Source: an uncultured Pelagibacteraceae bacterium | GTDB taxonomy: Bacteria > Pseudomonadota > Alphaproteobacteria > Pelagibacterales > Pelagibacteraceae | Length of the DNA stretch: 64,000 nucleotides | Direction: 5' to 3' | Assembly (NCBI GenBank): GCA_902568235.1 | Contig: CACFPS010000003.1 | Location: 62,001 to 126,000 of the forward strand | Part shown: positions 46,073 to 54,860 of the stretch, one piece after another | How the letters are laid out: each line of letters begins with the position of its first letter | Numbering within the stretch: the stretch's first letter is position 1 | Made by a program: the position numbers and the translations under genes | Notes under the pieces: model-generated | What the model was told of the DNA's origin: nothing | Databases searched by the model: none | Seen by the model: the letters and a program-made list of their open reading frames with translations, nothing else

Positions 46073-46191
46073 TAGCTTGCAGAGCTTAACAATCTAAACA
46101 AAGATGCGAGTATTCCAAAACCTGAAAATTCAATTACTGCAACAATTACTATAATAAATAGTACTTTTTTCCACTTATCACTTATATTCAT
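46072..46191 (-). CDS. Possible 39-residue membrane peptide between glycosyltransferases
   Basis: Not in the supplied track. On the minus strand ATG at 46191 opens MNISDKWKKVLFIIVIVAVIEFSGFGILASLFRLLSSAS, with basic residues before one long hydrophobic helix. It ends in TAATG, sharing a base with the start of the family 2 glycosyltransferase. A weak AGAAG lies before the start. It fills a gap of otherwise empty sequence in a dense operon (23 bases after the GT39-like gene). The coupling and positive-inside topology support it; homology is not known. Confidence 0.55.
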   Translation of the reverse strand: MNISDKWKKVLFIIVIVAVIEFSGFGILASLFRLLSSAS

Positions 46192-46214
46192 AATTTATCT
46201 TCTACCATTGTATT

Positions 46215-47612
46215 TTATTTTTTCCATGTATTGCTTAAATAAATTCCGGGAGAGCTCTTATTTTGCTGAATTATTTCAATTAAGGAAATTCCAGAAAAAT
46301 ACATGTAATCAATTCCTTCAATTTTTTCTCCACATTTAGGTGAGCAGGGAGTTTTTATTTGACCTAACCAAACTGGTCTTGATTTTAAATGATAAGATAA
46401 ATTTCCTGCATACCATTCGTTTCCTATTACATAAGCAATTTTACTATCATGTGTGTTATTCCATATTTCTTGTACTTCATTTGCAATTTTTTTTCCTTGG
46501 TAGTCTGTTCTTTTGTCTATTTGAGTAATCGAAACATAAGCATATGCAAAAGGAGAAAAAATAAATAAAATTAAGAAGACAGCAGTAAAGCCTTTTAGTT
46601 TATTTAAATTTATTTGAGATTGAAAAATATAAATTAACAGAACTCCAAAAAATAAATAAAAAGGTGTCATCCACATTGTTCTAATTTTAACACCCATAAT
46701 CATAGAAGTTAAAAAGATTAAAACTATTGGAGCAATATTTATTGCTAATAAAAATAATAACTTATTATCTTTAAAGTTAAATTTGCTTTTAAATTTATTG
46801 TTTAAGAATAAAAACATTAAAAAGAAAGGTATTAATATTCCAATTTGTTTCCCCAAAAATATTGGTGGATGAATTATGTGATCTAAGAAATTTTGATCAC
46901 CCGTTCCTGTTCTATCAAGGCCATAAGTAATCGTTATAAAATTATTTTCAGTTAGCCAAATTAAATGGGGCAATAAAACTATTAAAAAAGAAATAATTGA
47001 GATAAGACATTTAAAATCAATTTTCTTTTTATAGATCATGTAAATTAAAAAAATATCAATTCCTAAGCCTAAATAGATAAATAAATATTTGGATAAAAAT
47101 CCAAATCCTGCAAACAAACCAACTAACAACCAGTCAATAATTTTATTATTTTTAAAGCCTTTCCATAAATATAGAACTGTTAATGACCAGAAAGGCATTA
47201 AACAAACGTTCACATTAAATTCAGGAGTTGTAAAATTATAAAAGTAAATTCCTTCTAATAATAAAACTGATAACAAACAAAAAACTTTATTTTCAAAAAA
47301 CTGTTCTGCAATTTTAAAAACAACAAAAAAAGAAATAATTACACAAATTTGACTTAATAAATAAAAGGCCCAGTCTTGCGAACCAAAAATTTGGTAAAAT
47401 ATCTCAACTAAAAATGCACTCATTGGAGGATGTTTATTAAATCCCCAATCTAAATTACTTCCCCAGGCCAATGCTTCAATTGTATCTAATGGCAAATTGT
47501 TATTTGTGAATGTTGGGGTTAGCGTCCAAACAATTAAATGAACTGTCAAAAAAACGTAAAATAAATTTATTATATTTTTTTTATTAATGGCCATTTTACT
47601 TAATTTATACAA
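46215..47612 (-). CDS. Family 39-like membrane glycosyltransferase (ArnT/PMT type)
   Basis: A 465-residue membrane protein with about ten helices. The N-terminal loop holds LPLDTIEALAWGSNLDWGFNKHPPMSAFLVEIFYQIFGSQDWAFYLLSQI, matching the catalytic loop of GT39/PMT_2 (acid residues ahead of the KHPP). Such enzymes move a sugar from a polyprenyl carrier to a lipid, glycan or protein on the periplasmic side. The family 2 transferase downstream could supply the lipid-linked sugar. It diverges from dksA over 60 bases. Confidence 0.83.
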   Translation of the reverse strand: MYKLSKMAINKKNIINLFYVFLTVHLIVWTLTPTFTNNNLPLDTIEALAWGSNLDWGFNKHPPMSAFLVEIFYQIFGSQDWAFYLLSQICVIISFFVVFKIAEQFFENKVFCLLSVLLLEGIYFYNFTTPEFNVNVCLMPFWSLTVLYLWKGFKNNKIIDWLLVGLFAGFGFLSKYLFIYLGLGIDIFLIYMIYKKKIDFKCLISIISFLIVLLPHLIWLTENNFITITYGLDRTGTGDQNFLDHIIHPPIFLGKQIGILIPFFLMFLFLNNKFKSKFNFKDNKLLFLLAINIAPIVLIFLTSMIMGVKIRTMWMTPFYLFFGVLLIYIFQSQINLNKLKGFTAVFLILFIFSPFAYAYVSITQIDKRTDYQGKKIANEVQEIWNNTHDSKIAYVIGNEWYAGNLSYHLKSRPVWLGQIKTPCSPKCGEKIEGIDYMYFSGISLIEIIQQNKSSPGIYLSNTWKK

Positions 47613-47672
47613 TTAATGGTTCCTTGACACCTATTTATTCATGAATATATTCAGCTCGTTTAAAATTTAACT

Positions 47673-48089
47673 ATGGTTAAAATTTCCAAAACCTACATTC
47701 CAAAGGAAACAGAAAAATATATGTGTGCCAAGCACCTTGTTTTTTTTAAACAAAAATTAATGGAATGGAAAAAAGATCTTAAAAAATCTAATAATGATGC
47801 AATTTTACAAGCATCAATGGATGATAACAGCGCTTCAGCAGACATAGTAGATCAAGCTAGTTCTTATACAGAAAAAAATGTAGAGATGAGAGCTATTAAT
47901 AGGCAAATTAAATTAATAGCAAAAATTGATGGTGCATTGAAAAAAATTCAAGATGGCACATATGGTTATTGTGCAGAAACAGGTGAACCAATTGGTATAA
48001 AAAGACTAATTGCAAGACCTGTTGCAACTCTTTGTATTGCTGCTCAAGAAAAACACGAAAAAAACGAAAAAGTATACGCCGACGACTAA
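47673..48089 (+). CDS. dksA: DksA-type transcription factor
   Basis: A 138-residue DksA-like protein that binds the RNA polymerase secondary channel and works with ppGpp. The coiled coil (about 20-85) has the tip DDNSASADIVDQAS. The zinc-finger part reads YGYCAETGEPIGIKRLIARPVATLCIAAQEKHE; only two of the four usual Cys remain (CAET, LCIAAQ), a known pattern in alphaproteobacterial DksA. The stop overlaps the convergent GST gene by 4 bases. Confidence 0.92.
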   Translation: MVKISKTYIPKETEKYMCAKHLVFFKQKLMEWKKDLKKSNNDAILQASMDDNSASADIVDQASSYTEKNVEMRAINRQIKLIAKIDGALKKIQDGTYGYCAETGEPIGIKRLIARPVATLCIAAQEKHEKNEKVYADD

Positions 48090-48718
48090 GGATAGTCTAT
48101 CTCAGCTCTCTTGTTCATAAATCTGAAGCCTTTTATTACCGCTGAACGTTTAGATATTTCTATATACCATCTGCTCAGGTGATCAAAATTTGCCAACCCA
48201 ATATCATGAATCTTATGCCTTGCTATCCAAGGCCAAGTAGCAATATCTGCAATTGTATAATTTTCTCCTGCTAAAAATTTTGATTGACCAAGTCTTTCAT
48301 CTAAGTCCTCATAAATTCTTCTTGTTATATCAAAATATCTTTTTTCTCCGAATTCACTTTTGCCTTGATGATAATGATGAAATTGATGGTGTTGCCCTAT
48401 CATTGGTCCCACATAACCCATTTGACCCATTAACCACTGATTAATTTTTAGCCTATTTTTTTCATGGTAAAATTTATTACTTTTTTCACCTAAATATATG
48501 AGAATTGCACCAGATTCAAAAACAGCTTCTTTATTATTATTATGATCAACTATCACTGGAATTTTGCTAAATGGACTGATCTTTCTAAATTCTCGAGTAA
48601 ATTGTTCCTTTTTATTATGAAGATCAACACTAGTTACTTTGTAATCAAAGCCTATTTCTTCGAGCATAATGCTTATCTTTTTACCATTTGGAGTATCTGC
48701 TGAAAATAGCTCAATCAC
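48086..48718 (-). CDS. Glutathione S-transferase (Nu/YghU-like)
   Basis: A 210-residue GST with a thioredoxin-like N-terminal domain (MIELFSADTPNGKKISIMLEEIGF, ISPFSKIPVIVD, FESGAILIYLGEK) and a helical C-terminal domain (QWLMGQMGYVGPMIGQHHQFHHY and FLAGENYTIADIATWPWI). The TPNGKK and MGQMGYVGPMIGQ segments resemble the disulfide-bond oxidoreductase-type YghU/YfcG GSTs. It overlaps the ferredoxin reductase gene by 4 bases and may be part of the same redox group. Confidence 0.88.
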   Translation of the reverse strand: MIELFSADTPNGKKISIMLEEIGFDYKVTSVDLHNKKEQFTREFRKISPFSKIPVIVDHNNNKEAVFESGAILIYLGEKSNKFYHEKNRLKINQWLMGQMGYVGPMIGQHHQFHHYHQGKSEFGEKRYFDITRRIYEDLDERLGQSKFLAGENYTIADIATWPWIARHKIHDIGLANFDHLSRWYIEISKRSAVIKGFRFMNKRAEIDYP

Positions 48719-49731
48719 TCTTTAACGCCTATTCTACCTTTTACTGTCTTTGACGTAGTTGTAAATTCAAACCTATATTTTTCATTTGGTCTGGCGTATT
48801 TAAAACAGCCTCTTGCTGCGAGAGCCCCTTCATGAAATCCGGATAGAATTAGTTTGAGTTTTCCAGGATATGTGCAGATATCACCAATTGCAAAAATGCC
48901 TTTATGATTTGTTTCAAAATTTTCAGTATTTACTGGGATTGTTTTTTTATCAATATTTAGTCCCCACTCTAAAATTGGTCCAAGCTGCATAATTAAACCA
49001 AAAAATCCCAAAACATAATCAGCATTGATTGTTTTAATTTGACCTTCTTCGTGTTTTATTTCAACAATTTCAATTTTTTCACTACCTTTTACATCATTGA
49101 TTGAATATTTAGTTAAAACATCTATTTTTTTTTCTTTTTCTAATTCTTTTATTTTTTTTACACTAGAAGGAGCTCCTCTGAACTCATCTCTTCTATGAAT
49201 TAATGTAACTTTTGAATTTTTTGAGAGTTCTATTGCCCAATCTAAAGCACTATCTCCACCTCCAAAAATAACAACCTTCTTGCCTTTAAAGATGCTCTTA
49301 TCTTTGATTGAATATAAAACAGTTTTTTCTTCAAATTTTTCACAATTTTTTGTTGGAAATTTTCTTGGTTCAAAAGAACCAACTCCTCCTGCAATTACTA
49401 TATTTGGTGTTATAAATTCTTTTCCCTTAAATGTATTTACAATCCATTTATTGTTTTGATTTTTTATTTTTTGGACTCTATCTTTTAAATGAAAATTGAA
49501 ATTAAATGGTTTTATTTGTTCTATTAAATTTTTTGTGAGTTCTTCTCCAGTGCACTCTGGGATAGCAGGAATATCATAGATTGGTTTATCGGGATAAAGT
49601 TCTATGCATTGTCCTCCAATTTTATCTAGATTGTCAACTATCTCACATTTAAGTCCAATTATTCCTAGCTGATGTGCGCAAAATAAACCTGTGGGTCCTG
49701 CTCCAATAACTAAAACATCTGTATTAATCAT
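48715..49731 (-). CDS. Ferredoxin/flavodoxin-NADP+ reductase (TrxB-like type)
   Basis: A 338-residue FAD/NAD(P)H enzyme. FAD motifs are GAGPTGLFCAHQLGIIGLKCEIVD and FAIGDICTYPGK; the NADPH motif is VVIFGGGDSALDWAIEL. The thioredoxin-reductase CxxC is missing, as in the YumC-type ferredoxin reductases, and IGGQCIELYPDKPIYDIPA is typical of that group. The start shares one base with the ferredoxin stop, so NADPH-to-ferredoxin transfer is a good inference. Confidence 0.9.
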   Translation of the reverse strand: MINTDVLVIGAGPTGLFCAHQLGIIGLKCEIVDNLDKIGGQCIELYPDKPIYDIPAIPECTGEELTKNLIEQIKPFNFNFHLKDRVQKIKNQNNKWIVNTFKGKEFITPNIVIAGGVGSFEPRKFPTKNCEKFEEKTVLYSIKDKSIFKGKKVVIFGGGDSALDWAIELSKNSKVTLIHRRDEFRGAPSSVKKIKELEKEKKIDVLTKYSINDVKGSEKIEIVEIKHEEGQIKTINADYVLGFFGLIMQLGPILEWGLNIDKKTIPVNTENFETNHKGIFAIGDICTYPGKLKLILSGFHEGALAARGCFKYARPNEKYRFEFTTTSKTVKGRIGVKE

Positions 49732-50051
49732 TAAATTTGTTTTTCTGGTAAATGAACAACCAGTCCTTCTAATTTTTCAGATACAATAATCTGACAACTC
49801 AGCCTACTATTTTTTTTTGGTTCGTAAGCTTGGTCTAACATATCATCTTCTCCAATTTCTTTTTCTGGTAATTTTGAAAACCAGTCATCATTTATATAAA
49901 CATGGCAAGTCGCACATGCCATACTGCCTCCGCAATCAGCATCTATTCCTGGTATACCATTTTGAACAGCGCCCTCCATAACAGTAAGACCGTTTACAAC
50001 ATCTGCTTCATATTCTTTACCGCTGTGTTCTATATATTTTATTTTTGTCAT
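49731..50051 (-). CDS. [2Fe-2S] ferredoxin (adrenodoxin type)
   Basis: A 106-residue ferredoxin. Cluster ligands appear as [17 protein letters not shown] (C-x5-C-x2-C) and a fourth Cys in SRLSCQI. This spacing is the adrenodoxin/putidaredoxin type that serves oxygenases. A desaturase gene lies 19 bases upstream and its reductase follows with one shared base, so a chain NADPH - reductase - ferredoxin - desaturase is likely. Confidence 0.93.
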   Translation of the reverse strand: MTKIKYIEHSGKEYEADVVNGLTVMEGAVQNGIPGIDADCGGSMACATCHVYINDDWFSKLPEKEIGEDDMLDQAYEPKKNSRLSCQIIVSEKLEGLVVHLPEKQI

Positions 50052-50070
50052 TTCTTTAAGATAAGTTTAA

Positions 50071-51072
50071 TTAATTACTTTGCAATTGTGGTAAATTTTT
50101 TTTTATAAAAAAACTTGGATCTTTTTTTTGTTTCATTATTGCAGGAATAATCTCTTTAAAAGCATCAATCAATCCTTTATTTGGTTCGGGAATTTGATCT
50201 TTAATATAATTATGAAGTTTATCAAGATTATATGAGGGAACTGTGGGGAACAAGTGATGAGTTAAATGATATTCCATTTTCCAATACAAAAAGCTTAAAA
50301 TTGGATTTAAATACATTTCTCTTGAAGTGGCTCTATGATCCTTGATATCTCTCGCTAAACCCGCATGTTGCGTAAACGCAACTAATTTATGTAAAGTTTT
50401 TCCATAAAATTGTGGCAATAACAAAAATAAAACTGGCAACCAAGAAGAAGCTAGTACAGACCAAATAATTATTAAAATCCAAAAAATAACGAAAATTCTT
50501 GAAATTAAAACGCATTTTGGTCTCATAGTTTCTGGAATACTATCCAGCATAACTTGTGTATTTATACCAAATGCGTGTTTAAAAATCTCAAATGAAATAT
50601 TATTTTTAAAAAAAAATAATTCACCAAATGGAATAATATTTATAATTAGTTTGTTGGGAGTTTCTTTAAAATTATTACCATACTCTATTTCATGATCATA
50701 AGGATCTTTGGTTGAATAAGTGTTTCCATGATGAATAAAATGCGTGTATCTCCATCTTATAGGTTCAAAATAGGACATGAAACAAGCAATATAATAAAAT
50801 AATTCATTTAGAAATTTTGATTTGAATGCAGTTTTGTGTCCTGTCTCATGCCAAATTGGATTTGAAAAGCAGAAAATATTTCCATATATCAAAAACCAGA
50901 AAAGTGACCACCATGTTCCCCAAGTCTTATATGCAAAAAAACCTAATACAAACAATAAACCAAAATAAAAAGCAACATGTTGTAAACCTTTAATGTCTGA
51001 TTTTTTTGATAGTTCTTTTAGTACTTCTTTATCGACTATACATTTGTGCCATTTTTTTAGATTTACATCCAT
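50071..51072 (-). CDS. Membrane fatty acid desaturase-family enzyme
   Basis: A 333-residue di-iron membrane enzyme. The three His boxes are HETGH (about 91), HFIHH (about 127) and HLTHHLFP near the C-terminus. There are four or so helices between them. The family includes fatty acid desaturases, hydroxylases and carotenoid ketolases; the exact substrate is not clear. It follows proteorhodopsin (98 bases, with a terminator hairpin between) and precedes ferredoxin and its reductase. A lipid or carotenoid role near the light pump is plausible but inferred. Confidence 0.85.
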   Translation of the reverse strand: MDVNLKKWHKCIVDKEVLKELSKKSDIKGLQHVAFYFGLLFVLGFFAYKTWGTWWSLFWFLIYGNIFCFSNPIWHETGHKTAFKSKFLNELFYYIACFMSYFEPIRWRYTHFIHHGNTYSTKDPYDHEIEYGNNFKETPNKLIINIIPFGELFFFKNNISFEIFKHAFGINTQVMLDSIPETMRPKCVLISRIFVIFWILIIIWSVLASSWLPVLFLLLPQFYGKTLHKLVAFTQHAGLARDIKDHRATSREMYLNPILSFLYWKMEYHLTHHLFPTVPSYNLDKLHNYIKDQIPEPNKGLIDAFKEIIPAIMKQKKDPSFFIKKNLPQLQSN

Positions 51073-51117
51073 AGATAAAAATAAGTATAGATAATATATA
51101 ATTATTTGGGATATTCA

Positions 51118-51149
51118 AAAAAAAAGGCGGGTATAAATACCCGCCTTTT
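51118..51149 (-). terminator. Terminator after proteorhodopsin
   Basis: AAAAGGCGGGTA and TACCCGCCTTTT form a perfect 12-pair hairpin with a TAAA loop. On the minus strand it is followed by a T run, 21 bases after the proteorhodopsin stop and before the desaturase gene. It could limit read-through so that the opsin is made in excess over the redox genes. Confidence 0.9.
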
Positions 51150-51169
51150 CTAAAAAAAGTTTATGTTAA

Positions 51170-51943
51170 TTATCTAGATCTTCCACTGGTACTTTGAACT
51201 GCAGCAGCCCAAATTACAAGACCAAAAGCTATCTTGTTGATAAAATCAGCTAAGTTATAAATAACATTTAAAGAGTTCGGGTCTACTCCACCTACTAGGT
51301 AACCAAACACATACCCTAATGGATAAATCGCCCAACCTATTGTAACGATCATTCTCATAGCGCCCCAAGCTGTTGCTAATGGTTTGCTGCCACTTTTTGC
51401 AGCAATTTTACCAGCTTCACCTGAGAATATTTCATATAAGATATAGATCCATCCAGCCATACCAATAACGAAACCAAGCATAGCAGGAATATAATTTGCT
51501 TCACCTAAATATCCACCTATTAGCATTACCAAAGAACCTATTAACAATCTCCAGAATATTGCGCCTGGTATCTTTTTAACGGCTGCTAAAATTAAATAAA
51601 ATTCAATCATCTGTAAAGGAACAGTGATTAACCAATCAATATATCTATACACAGTTGGTGAGTCTCCAGTTTGAACCCAAACACCTCTCATATAAATATA
51701 GTGAATGAATGCTACACCTGTTACCAATCCTGCTACTGTTACCGATGTTCTCCAACCTGCTGCAACACTTCCTCTTTCCATGAAAAAGAAAACTGTAGCT
51801 GCTAACATACCCATTGAAATTACCCAAAAAGAAATTCCAACAAAGTCGTTAGATGCAAGTGGGATAGTTTCTGCATTTGCTACACCTGAAAAGCCTAATA
51901 TAGCTACAGCTGTTAGAACAAAAAATTTAAGTTTTTTCATCAA
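51170..51943 (-). CDS. Proteorhodopsin, blue-absorbing type
   Basis: A 257-residue seven-helix rhodopsin with a cleavable signal (VAILGFSGVANA/E). Helix C reads RYIDWLITVPLQMIEFYLIL: the proton acceptor Asp (D97 in the reference numbering), the donor Glu (E108), and Gln at position 105, the known blue-tuning residue (Leu gives green). The retinal lysine lies in FINKIAFGLVIWAAA. It pumps protons outward in light. The ribosome site GAGGGAG is strong. Its 3' end is marked by a hairpin terminator. It diverges from prpE. Confidence 0.97.
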   Translation of the reverse strand: MMKKLKFFVLTAVAILGFSGVANAETIPLASNDFVGISFWVISMGMLAATVFFFMERGSVAAGWRTSVTVAGLVTGVAFIHYIYMRGVWVQTGDSPTVYRYIDWLITVPLQMIEFYLILAAVKKIPGAIFWRLLIGSLVMLIGGYLGEANYIPAMLGFVIGMAGWIYILYEIFSGEAGKIAAKSGSKPLATAWGAMRMIVTIGWAIYPLGYVFGYLVGGVDPNSLNVIYNLADFINKIAFGLVIWAAAVQSTSGRSR

Positions 51944-52089
51944 AAACTCCCTCTTAGTTAGTTTTTTTTATAATTTAAACCAAGGAGTGACTTGCGACTC
52001 ATTCCCAAGTTAATGGTGGCTTAATAGCAAATAAAATTAGTTTATTGAAGACTTTTTGCTAACTTAAAAGTATTGATTTTACTTACTTT

Positions 52090-52118
52090 TTGAAATTAAA
52101 TACAACCTGTTGCATAAA
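52090..52118 (+). promoter_or_regulatory. Probable prpE promoter
   Basis: TTGAAA (52090-52095) and CATAAA (52113-52118) are spaced by 17 bases. The predicted start site near 52125 lies ahead of ATG 52153. This overlaps the TTG start used in the ORF track, which speaks against that start. Confidence 0.4.
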
Positions 52119-52152
52119 ATCTATAAAAAATGTCAAATCAAAGCAAAGCAAA

Positions 52153-54048
52153 ATGAAGAAGGAATATAGTGAAATTTATAATCACTCTATAAAAAATCCA
52201 GAAGAATTTTGGAAGAATGTTGCTGATGATATCTTTTGGTACAAGAAACCAACAAAAATTTTAAATAAATCTAACGCTCCTTTCTACAAATGGTTCGAAG
52301 ATGGAGTCACAAACACATGTTACAATGCTCTTGATCACCATATAGAACAAGGCAAGGGTGAAAAAATTGCATTAATTTACGACAGTCCCATTACTGGCAA
52401 AAAAGCAAAGTTCACATTTAATCAATTAAAAGAAAGGGTATCAAAGTTTGCGGGTGCTCTACACAACCAGGGAGTAAAAAAAGGAGATAGGATTATAATA
52501 TATATGCCTATGATCCCAGAAGCAGTGATTGCTATGCTTGCTTGCGGAAGAATTGGCGCTATTCATTCGGTAGTTTTTGGTGGATTTGCATCAAGTGAAC
52601 TTGCAAGCAGAATAGATGACAGCAAAGCCAAAGTGCTTATCACCGCTTCATGTGGTTATGAGCCAGGAAAAACAGTTGAATATAAACCTCTAGTCGATGA
52701 AGCTTTAAAACTAGCAAAACATAAAGTGCAAAAAGTTATTTTGTTTCAGAGAACAGGTAATGAAGTTAAACTTAATAAACCTTTAGAACTTAACTGGGAT
52801 GAGGCCTTATCAAATGCAAGTAATAAAGACTGTGTGGAAATGAATTCAAATGAATATGCATATATTTTATATACTTCTGGAACTACTGGGATACCAAAAG
52901 GTATAGTGAGAGATATTGGTGGACACATAGTTGCTTTAAAATGGACAATGAAAAATATTTATAACATAAATGAAAATGATGTTTGGTGGTCTGCAAGTGA
53001 TATAGGGTGGATAGTAGGTCACTCATATATTGTATATGCTCCCCTTTTTAAAGGATGTACCACTTTATTATTCGAAGGCAAGCCCGTAGGAACGCCTGAT
53101 GCCGGAGTATTTTGGAGAATAATTTCAGAATATAAAATTAAATCTTTATTTACCGCCCCTACAGCATTCCGAGCTATTAAAAAAGAAGATCCAGATGGTA
53201 AGTTTTTCTCAAAGTATGATTTAGGTTCATTTGAATCTCTTTTCTTAGCAGGAGAAAGAGCTGATCCAGATACAATTAAGTGGGCTGAAAATCTTTTAAA
53301 GGTTCCAGTGATTGACCATTGGTGGCAAACTGAAACTAGTTGGGCGATAAGCTCAAACTGTACTGGTATTGAAATGCAAAAAACAAAATATGGTTCAGCA
53401 TGCAAGGCTGTTCCGGGATATGATGTAAAAATAATTAAACCTGATCAAAATTTAGCAATACCAAATGAGATGGGTGATATAGTTGTAAAACTTCCTCTCC
53501 CTCCAGGAACTTTTCCAACTTTATGGAAAGCAGATAAAAGATATGAAGAAAACTATATGTCGAAGTACAAAGGCTATTATCAAACATATGATGCAGGCCA
53601 TATAGATGAAGATGGTTATATTTGGATAATGTCCAGAACAGATGATATAATAAATGTTGCTGGACATAGATTATCTACCGGTGCTATTGAAGAGGTTTTG
53701 TCCGAACATCAGTCCGTTGCTGAATGTGCTGTAATAGGAATTAAAGATCAGTTAAAAGGACAATTGCCTATTGGCTTAATAGCTTTAAAAGCTGGAGTAA
53801 AAAAGGATAACGATACTATCTCAAAAGAATGTGTGCAAATGGTAAGAGATAAAGTTGGACCTGTAGCAGCATTCAAAATAACTATAGTTGTTAAGAGACT
53901 TCCAAAAACAAGATCGGGCAAAGTATTAAGAGGCACAATCAGAAAAATTGCTGATAAGGAAGAATATAAAACTCCAGCAACAATTGATGATCCAACAATT
54001 TTAGACGAAATAAAACAAAATCTAATAGAGAATAAAATACTTACCTAA
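52153..54048 (+). CDS. prpE: Propionyl-CoA synthetase (acyl-CoA synthetase family)
   Basis: An AMP-forming ligase. I choose ATG 52153 (631 residues, MKKEYSEIYNHSI) over the track's TTG at 52090, since this matches the usual PrpE length and N-terminus. The P-loop is YILYTSGTTGIPKG. The segments DVWWSASDIGWIVGHSYIVYAPL and FEGKPVGTPDAGVFWRIISEY favour PrpE over acetyl-CoA synthetase, and the acetylation-site lysine is in PKTRSGKVLRG. It activates propionate. The stop shares a base with the next gene (TAATG). Confidence 0.88.
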   Translation: MKKEYSEIYNHSIKNPEEFWKNVADDIFWYKKPTKILNKSNAPFYKWFEDGVTNTCYNALDHHIEQGKGEKIALIYDSPITGKKAKFTFNQLKERVSKFAGALHNQGVKKGDRIIIYMPMIPEAVIAMLACGRIGAIHSVVFGGFASSELASRIDDSKAKVLITASCGYEPGKTVEYKPLVDEALKLAKHKVQKVILFQRTGNEVKLNKPLELNWDEALSNASNKDCVEMNSNEYAYILYTSGTTGIPKGIVRDIGGHIVALKWTMKNIYNINENDVWWSASDIGWIVGHSYIVYAPLFKGCTTLLFEGKPVGTPDAGVFWRIISEYKIKSLFTAPTAFRAIKKEDPDGKFFSKYDLGSFESLFLAGERADPDTIKWAENLLKVPVIDHWWQTETSWAISSNCTGIEMQKTKYGSACKAVPGYDVKIIKPDQNLAIPNEMGDIVVKLPLPPGTFPTLWKADKRYEENYMSKYKGYYQTYDAGHIDEDGYIWIMSRTDDIINVAGHRLSTGAIEEVLSEHQSVAECAVIGIKDQLKGQLPIGLIALKAGVKKDNDTISKECVQMVRDKVGPVAAFKITIVVKRLPKTRSGKVLRGTIRKIADKEEYKTPATIDDPTILDEIKQNLIENKILT

Positions 54049-54380
54049 TGATAAAAACTTATTTTTTTTTAATTGGAGCTGTATTCTTTGAAGTAGCTGG
54101 TACATTGCTATTGCCTATTACAAAAAATTTTACAAAACTTTTGCCAACATTTGCATTAGCAATTTTTTATTTAACTGCATTTTATCTTTTAACCTTTGTT
54201 GTAAACAAACTTCCTATCTCTATTGTTTATGCAACTTGGAGTGGACTTGGAATATTTACTATAGCAATACTTGGTTATATTTTTTATAAACAAACATTGG
54301 GTTGGCAAGCAATACTTGGAATGTTTCTAATTGTTATTGGTGTAATCTTGGTAAATATTTATACTGGAAAAAGCTTTTAA
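54048..54380 (+). CDS. Small multidrug resistance (SMR) family transporter
   Basis: A 110-residue protein with four helices. The essential Glu of the family lies in FFEVAGTLLLPITKNF, and the later PISIVYATWSGLGIFTIAILGYIFYKQ is the SMR signature. It would work as a dimer, exchanging protons for a cation, guanidinium-like compound or polyamine. It is joined to prpE by a TAATG overlap. Which substrate is carried cannot be told. Confidence 0.9.
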   Translation: MIKTYFFLIGAVFFEVAGTLLLPITKNFTKLLPTFALAIFYLTAFYLLTFVVNKLPISIVYATWSGLGIFTIAILGYIFYKQTLGWQAILGMFLIVIGVILVNIYTGKSF

Positions 54381-54518
54381 TATTAATTAATTTTTTTTTT
54401 AAACTTTAATATAAACAAATTTTTTAAAGTTCTAAAAATTTCAATTCTGGGGATTTTAGAATTACCTTTTGTTCTATCTTTAAAAATAATAGGTATTTCT
54501 TTATTTACTTTTTTCTAT

Positions 54519-54860
54519 TTGTTGAAATACGTTTTAGTTACAAAAACAAATAAATTTTTAATTTTAATATTGCTTATTTATGGTGTAGCAAACTTTTATT
54601 TTTCAAATCCAAATTACTTATTTAATGAAAGTTATTATGCTAAAAGTAAAAAATATCATTATCTGGTAACAGCCGACATAGAAAATTGTCTCGATAAAAA
54701 ATTTGATATATTTAAACCAAATAATTTTACAATTTTATCAAAAGGCATAAGGCTTTACTGTCCTGATTTTAGAACAGTTGAAAAATTAAAAAGATTTGAA
54801 GTTTTCGATGAATATTTTAGAAATAGAGCAAAGCCATATTTATTGGGAAAATTTAAATAA
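54519..54860 (+). CDS. Hypothetical membrane-anchored protein, start uncertain
   Basis: A 113-residue ORF from a TTG. A hydrophobic helix (FLILILLIYGVANFYF) leads to a polar domain with two Cys (ENCLDKKF, RLYCPDF) and a basic end. No family is recognised. The frame stays open upstream to 54387 with no ATG or GTG and encodes a further hydrophobic stretch (KVLKISILGILELPFVLSLKIIGISLFTFFY). So either the TTG is right, or an unusual start is used, or the 5' end has been lost. The 3' end overlaps the convergent dihydroorotase gene by 8 bases. Confidence 0.5.
   Translation: MLKYVLVTKTNKFLILILLIYGVANFYFSNPNYLFNESYYAKSKKYHYLVTADIENCLDKKFDIFKPNNFTILSKGIRLYCPDFRTVEKLKRFEVFDEYFRNRAKPYLLGKFK

Noticed and set aside
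53019-53405. 128-residue minus-strand ORF inside prpE
   Set aside because: Shadow ORF within a well-recognised acyl-CoA synthetase gene, with no start signal or recognisable domain.
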